Source: Phallusia mammillata
Taxonomy: Eukaryota > Chordata > Ascidiacea > Phlebobranchia > Ascidiidae
DNA: 64,000 nucleotides
Direction of reading: 5' to 3'
NCBI GenBank assembly: GCA_003260075.1
Contig: QLIY01000612.1
Span: 3,786 to 67,785, forward strand
A model generated the notes under the pieces. It did no database searches, was not told where the DNA came from, and saw nothing but the letters and a program-made list of their open reading frames with translations. Within the stretch, counting starts at the first letter, position 1. Each line of letters begins with the position of its first letter. Positions 58,954-64,000 of the stretch are shown here, piece after piece. A program made the position numbers and the translations under genes.

Positions 58954-59318
58954 ACATATATGTTAATCATTTAGTTGCGATGGTTCCAAAGTTCAAGTCT
59001 TGTGTATCGAATGCCAGGGGTGGTTTAGCATAATATACTTACACTTTTTGTGTACCTATGAGTTATGGTTACTGTTTATTATACTGTGCCCGAAACAACA
59101 CTCCGCCGACCTTGGGCTAAGGTCGTTTCTCGTATGATAACTGCCGCTGATTTACCCTAAAGGCAGAGTCGAGGCACTGCTCAGATGTTTTAAGGTTGAC
59201 TGACATAATTAATTGAAAATACGATAAAATATTTCATGAAATCACACCGAACTTTCTGTTGTTATTTTCACGAACCGCCTCTTGCCCCCAGACGTTGACA
59301 ATTGACATGACTTTAGTA

Positions 59319-59801
59319 CAGCGGTGCACAACCTTTTTGCTAAGACGGCCGCATCGCAGATCCTTATTTCACCAACGGCCGCCAATTACCTGCTTGTTTT
59401 TGTTTTAAAATTTATTGTGTGAAAATAGGGCTTGTCCCACCTACATAAACCATCTAATGGCGTACAAAAAGCCTGGATAATTTAAAACTTGATCCACAGA
59501 TTGAGCTAAACAGTCTGAGCTATTTATGACGTCATAATCTATATTGTGACGCAAGAGGTGACTGTTTATTTGCATTGTTTGCATACAATAGGCGTATATA
59601 AAGTATGATGCACAGGGGGTTACTAGGCAGGTAATATTCTTTAGTCTTACAAAATCTATTTAACGCAGTTTGAAAGTCAAAATATTTAGCAAAAGAGTTT
59701 TTTTACGTCACGGCCGCCAGTGCATATATTTTAATAAACATGTTCACGGCCGTACAAAATCATCTATTCGGCGGCATGCGGCCGCAGGTTGTGCACCCCT
59801 G
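59319..59801. mobile_element. hAT-type MITE, 483 bp, same family
   Basis: Ends CAGCGGTGCACAACCT and AGGTTGTGCACCCCTG, flanked by a perfect 8-bp target-site duplication CTTTAGTA (59311-59318 and 59802-59809). It shares the subterminal GACGGCCGCATCGCAG and CACGGCCGCCAGT motifs with the copy 360 bases upstream, but the two have diverged internally. Confidence 0.92.
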
Positions 59802-59809
59802 CTTTAGTA

Positions 59810-61252
59810 TCAACAAAATTCTACGTAATTCTTGTACCAAATGGTTCCCTAATGCTGCCACTGTCGAAAGATGCTCAAAAAGCTCCGCACACTAAAGACA
59901 ACATTTAATTCAGATGCGCTTCAACTGGGCAAAACAATAAATGCAAACTTGAACAGTATTAACTAATTAATTCCAAAACCTCAAAAGAACGTTACGTAGC
60001 ATAAAACACGCCAAGAATGTCCGCCATGGATTTATGGATAAGCTTATAGTATTTCATACCGAAACGAAACAGAACAAAGTTACTATTTTTGTATAATTAT
60101 TTATTTCGTTTCTTTTTCGTTCTGCTATTGATGTGCTACTTTCGTTACTTTACGGTTTCACCGAAATAAAAACTACACGCTATTTTGATTTTATTCCCTT
60201 AGTGCTGTTTCCAACCCTAAACCCTTTCGCAAAAAATTCAGAACAAAATACCGAAATTAAATGTAGCGATATCTTGTTCAGTCCTGTTTTATTTTTTATT
60301 TCGGTAATTAAGCAATTTTTTTTTATATATTTCGTTCTGGTATGAAACACTGAAGCCATGGGCTGACAAAATACACACTAATAGTTCCCTCTACAAACGT
60401 GAAAAATGTGCACCAAGACTTAAACTATGAACAACTTACACGGATAAGAAGGGCATTGGATAAATTGTCAAGGCTGAAGCCACACAACACGGTATGTCAC
60501 GTTTTCGAACTACAAGAATAATACAAAGCTTCGTTGAATGTGCACTGTAGGGTAATGTCTACAACAGGATGGGCTGGTGAAAGAGCAGCTTTCTGATGTG
60601 TTCCAAAGGCACTGGTTGCAAGTACAATTTTACACACCTGCAGCGGGTTTTCAAAAATACCTTCAAAACTCTGATATGGTATAATTGGGGTTCAAAGGTC
60701 AAGAGGAATTCAGTTTTCATGTTATGTTTAACAATTTTAACAGGAAACTAAAATAACCCGATTGAAGTGTGCAAGTTTGAGCAGGTAAATGAGCTGAGAT
60801 GGCTTAGCAGTTTAACAGGATTCGTGCGATTTCCATTCCAAACAGATAAATGCAAAAACAAAATGCACTCTTGGTACGAGAGGCCGAAACGCCAAACTGA
60901 AGCAGAAGACGGTTTTCGGGCGACGCTAAACTCAACAGAATTTCCATCTGTTTCCACAGTCGTTACAGAACACAAATGTGGTCATCGGCTCGTCCGAGCT
61001 GCGGGTTTGCAACTGTCAAAAAGAGTGAATAGTTTAAGAGCTAGCATGGTCAATAANTTTTTTTCTGACAAAAATGTACCTAAAAAGTGCAAAAAAAAGT
61101 TTTTGTGCGAAGTAAAAAAAATTTTAATTTTGGAACCCTTATCTGGCACTTGGAAACGTATCCGCAACACAAGCTATTCAAATTCAAGTAATTTATCAAA
61201 TAAACAAAAAAATTGCCAACGTCTTTCAATTGCCAACGTTATGTTTGCCCAG
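59810..61252. other. Stretch without a supported exon
   Basis: Upstream exons of the hydroxylase-like gene would be expected on the plus strand here, but I could not find any, including the His-x-Asp iron-binding exon. One weak candidate exon lies at about 60405-60490 before a GTATGT donor, without family similarity. A single n lies at 61057. Confidence 0.35.
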
Positions 61253-62248
61253 GTTTGATGACGTAGTTGAAGGTGGCAACTCGCTATTGGTCGATATGTT
61301 CCACGTGATCGACATTCTGCGGAAACAGTCGCCCGACGATTTCCGGGTTTTGTCACGTGTTCCCGTTCATTTCGCCACGATTGATTACGAAAGACAACAT
61401 CCGGCCCACGTGATCCACAGAAAACCAATCATATCGCTCGATTACGACGACAGGGTGGGTGTGGCGAGGGTGCGGTCGATGTCTTATTACAGAGATTAGC
61501 GGCATATTTCAGCCCCAAACCTAAATATTAGTTTTAAACCCGAGTTTCCGGCCAACTTAACCGAATAAACTAATTTGGCAAAGATGTCTCCATAACGTCA
61601 AGCCAAGGTTACATCAGGTGTTTTTATGGCATGCCAAATTATTTGCCAATTTTTTTGTTCGAGTTCATTTTATTAAAGTGTAAACTTCACACACGAATTT
61701 GTATGTTTTCTGATTAATATCTAAATCAACTGAGACAAACCACTTACACACTTAAACGTTGACACGGGAGATTTTTACCATTTTTGCATCTTAAGTAAAT
61801 TGGCATGCACAATTTTAAAGCTTGCCGATCCTTATGCCCAGTGGTGGGATTTAGCCGGTTCGCACCGGTTCTATAGAACCGTCTCACGACATTTTATGAG
61901 ATCAGCGAACCGGTTAGCATTACTGGTTACTGTCAATGGACTTTTGTAAAAGAACCGGCTGAAGAATCTGACTTTTGTGATAGAACCGACTGACAAAAAA
62001 ATTGAATCCCACCACTGCTTGTGCCATAGAATGTATGCTGCACGTAACAATTCATTGCACAATCTATGCGCATGTACGTTGCAAAAGGTCAAAGAAAGGT
62101 CACAGGATGTTTGATAACGATTCAGGTTGTTGGATTTGGTTGGAATCCTGGATTAGAAGATCCTTTACGAGTTCACGAAGACGACGTTGAATCGTTCTAC
62201 AGAGCTTACGTCAAACTACAAAAACTTATTGAAGACCCTAAAAATCAA
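61253..62248 (+). CDS. Two exons of a gamma-butyrobetaine/trimethyllysine hydroxylase-like gene (partial)
   Basis: The family comprises Fe(II)/2-oxoglutarate dioxygenases of carnitine biosynthesis (BBOX1, TMLHE). Exons 61253-61454 and 62126-62248 are both plus strand with matching phase 0 at their join. The first encodes EGGNSLLVDMFHVIDILRK...SPDDFRVLSRVPVHFATIDY, matching the BBOX1 GGDSEIVDGFNVCQKLKK segment that follows the iron-binding HTD region. The second encodes VVGFGWNPGLEDPLRV...FYRAYVKLQKLIEDP, matching VVRINFNNATRDTIFDVP...FYAALKEFVDLM. Upstream exons, including the metal-binding His and Asp, and the downstream exon with the second His and the 2-oxoglutarate Arg were not found; the latter may lie beyond the window. 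A hAT MITE lies in the intron. It could be a real gene with unseen exons or a remnant. Confidence 0.6.
61839..62017. mobile_element. hAT-type MITE, 179 bp, inside the hydroxylase-like intron
   Basis: Ends CAGTGGTGGGATTTA and TGAATCCCACCACTG. Flanking octamers CTTATGCC (61831-61838) and CTTGTGCC (62018-62025) differ by one base. The interior has repeated GAACCGGTT-like motifs in both orientations. Non-coding. Confidence 0.9.
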
Positions 62249-62610
62249 GTTAGTAATCAAAGTTGCACCTAATGATAATAGAAATTTTAGTATTTTTTGT
62301 GGTGTGTTTGTGTTAGAAGTCTTTAAAGTCAGAAAAATATTCGAATCATTTTGTTTTAACTTAGTTAAAATTTCGTCTGAAATCGGGTGATATGTTGTTT
62401 TTCAACAACCGTCGGATGTTGCATTCAAGAGATGGTTACAAGACGAACGGTGGTGTCAGGCACCTTCAGGTGGGGCTAAAGAGCTGGAACTTTGGTTAAC
62501 ATCGGATTTGATAAAACATAACTTTTGATAACCTGATTTATTTATACCCAGCATAAAGGTTAAGTTTAGACTGACTGTCCTAAAATTCATAAAATGTAAA
62601 ATCTCATACT

Positions 62611-62722
62611 TTTTGTTTCACGGGGTTCGAACCTAGGACGCTCCCGGGGACGAATCCCGATCATGTTTTGTATGTCTGTATGTGGGTCAGGCGCGCCAGG
62701 CCATTCGGCCAAGTTCCTGCCC
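62611..62722 (-). mobile_element. tRNA-derived SINE with 14-bp target-site duplication
   Basis: Read on the minus strand it starts GGCAGGAACTTGGCCGAATG, whose TGGCCGAATGG fits the tRNA A box, and has GGTTCGAACC fitting the B box about 75 bases later. It ends in an A-rich tail (AAACAAAAA). The direct repeat TAAAATCTCATACT flanks it at 62597-62610 and 62723-62736, the signature of LINE-mediated retroposition. I do not assign an anticodon. Confidence 0.8.
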
Positions 62723-62736
62723 TAAAATCTCATACT

Positions 62737-63689
62737 GTAGCCAACGACTTCTTAACGTAAAGGATAGCGCCCCCTATGGGCGATTTGTATAATAGTTTGT
62801 TTCACAGAATATCAGGTTAATATTAATGGTCCAAATTGATTAATAAAATTGTTTATTTTTTTAATGAAGACATTACATGATAGTAATCTACAAAGTGTGC
62901 AAACTGTTTCCGACCATTGAGTGTAAAAAAAACATTGACATGAGGGATATAAATGTTTAAACGTCCCGTTGTTGTCATCAGCAACGAAAATTTTTTAATT
63001 TGATGCAGAATCCGGTTAATTGCAAGAAATAGTTTGGCTTATTGGATTTTCTATTAACCGGAGTCGTCTTTATTTCTTACATTCAACATAGCATATAAAA
63101 TATTTGTTAAAAATTAATCTATTTCCAGGGTTGTTATCTAAACAGCGAGGACCTTCGCAGCAAGTATATGGTTCTCGGAAGGAAACTAAATCGGCCAGTG
63201 GTGGCGCCAAAGATCGGAAACTGCAGCAGTATTTAAATTTCAACTGGGGAGCAGAATTTTTTTTCTTTAAATATTTAAATTTTAGATTGCAAAATTGCAC
63301 CATATGTTTCTTTTTGAATTGTGCTGTTTTGTGACGTTTCAATAATGCACTACGACCTCACAATACACTTGTTGCACTAATGGTCTATTTTAAACTAAAA
63401 TTATTAAATATCTCAATTTTTGTTGTGATCACCTTGCCTATAGGCGCTTGGGTATTGAGCAAAGTTTTTCTACTGTGGGTTCTTGTGTTAGTAGCTCCAC
63501 CGCGCATGGACATAAGATGAACTTGCATCCAGCAAGGTCACAGGATCACACAATAAGTCTCCTTTAGAGCGAACAAACCTACGAAGGATCGAAACAACAG
63601 TTTCAGTAAGAGATGAAAACCATCAGTGAAAAGACTTGAACTAACGATCACTGTTTGCCTTTTTCTGCTATACAGTAAAACCATTAGAC
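62737..63689. other. Stretch without a supported gene
   Basis: AT-rich sequence. It may be intron of the hydroxylase-like gene if that continues past the window. A sequence near 63470-63505 resembles one end of the MITE at 36611-36747. Confidence 0.35.
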
Positions 63690-63858
63690 CAGTGGTTCTT
63701 AACCTTTTTTCCTTGCTGCACCCCTTTCAAATCACCAACCAATTTTCGCACCCCCCTGGGTTTTTGTATTTATATGAAATAGACCTGACCAACCCTAATG
63801 ATTCAGCATCCCCGCACCCCCTAGGAACAGTCCTCGCACCCCTGGTTAAGAACCCCTG
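63690..63858. mobile_element. hAT-type MITE, 169 bp
   Basis: Ends CAGTGGTTCTTAACC and GGTTAAGAACCCCTG, with a perfect 8-bp target-site duplication CATTAGAC at 63682-63689 and 63859-63866. The interior is rich in GCACCCC and has no coding capacity. Confidence 0.93.
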
Positions 63859-63895
63859 CATTAGACGATAACATCCTTGGTTAAAACAGAATCAG

Positions 63896-64000
63896 TCGGT
63901 TCATATAAAGGAGTATATATATATATTTTGATCGAATATTTCTGAATAACGAATTGATGATGTCACTTGGGCGAAACATATGTTCCTTTATATAAACCGA
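63896..64000. repeat. Hairpin inverted repeat at the window edge
   Basis: TCGGTTCATATAAAGGAGTA at the left pairs with ATGTTCCTTTATATAAACCGA at the right end, with GATGATGTCACTTGGGCGAAAC in between. It has the same layout as the hairpins in the guanylate cyclase and MFAP1 introns. It may extend past the window. Confidence 0.6.

Noticed and set aside
60767..61258. A 163-residue plus-strand frame just before the hydroxylase-like exons
   Set aside because: It crosses an n, shows no similarity to the hydroxylase N-terminal domain, and does not end at a usable donor in phase.

Overview
This window is nuclear DNA of an animal, most likely a highly polymorphic tunicate (ascidian-like). The genes are animal-specific and split into many short GT-AG exons with small introns. 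One pair of genes is packed stop-to-start as in tunicate operons. Several segments occur twice as near-identical copies that look like two divergent haplotypes. The species assignment is inference, since no marker gene or rRNA is present. All gene models below were spliced by eye using GT-AG sites, codon phase and recalled family motifs; no alignment was run.

Layout. 1-337: right-hand part or whole of a hAT-type MITE. 1652-6740 (+): a heme H-NOX guanylate cyclase subunit of the beta-2 type with a C-terminal CaaX box. 8160-10716 (+): tRNA pseudouridine synthase PUS1. 12600-18146 (+): spliceosomal MFAP1, disturbed by poly-C runs and a duplicated 854-bp block. 18495-22976 (-): gene Y, a Ser/Asp-rich protein ending in an EF-hand region. 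23158-27308 (-): gene X, an unrecognised six-exon protein. 28834-29673 (-): a single-exon leucine-rich-repeat protein. 29.7-33.9 kb holds no gene I can support. 33895-34758 (-): mitochondrial ribosome recycling factor, divergent from a TMEM234-NR2C2AP pair (35214-36330, +) whose ORFs are one base apart. 37481-41296 (-) and 45471-52171 (-): two paralogous type II transmembrane trypsin-like proteases. 53989-55939 (-): a small secreted peptide precursor with a Gly-Lys-Arg amidation site. 55.9-64 kb is mostly repeats: four well-bounded hAT MITEs, a tRNA-derived SINE with a 14-bp target-site duplication, and two exons of a gamma-butyrobetaine/trimethyllysine hydroxylase-like gene.

Two things dominate the interpretation. 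First, the window carries about twenty runs of C (about 10 to 136 long, always C on this strand) and five single n. Many of them lie at junctions of duplicated sequence. At least one causes an apparent frameshift in a coding exon, so they look like assembly artefacts and not biology. Second, the strongest biological leads are the prenylation-tailed guanylate cyclase with altered catalytic residues, the protease that carries two consecutive zymogen-activation exons, the amidated cystine-loop peptide precursor, and the zero-spacer gene pair.
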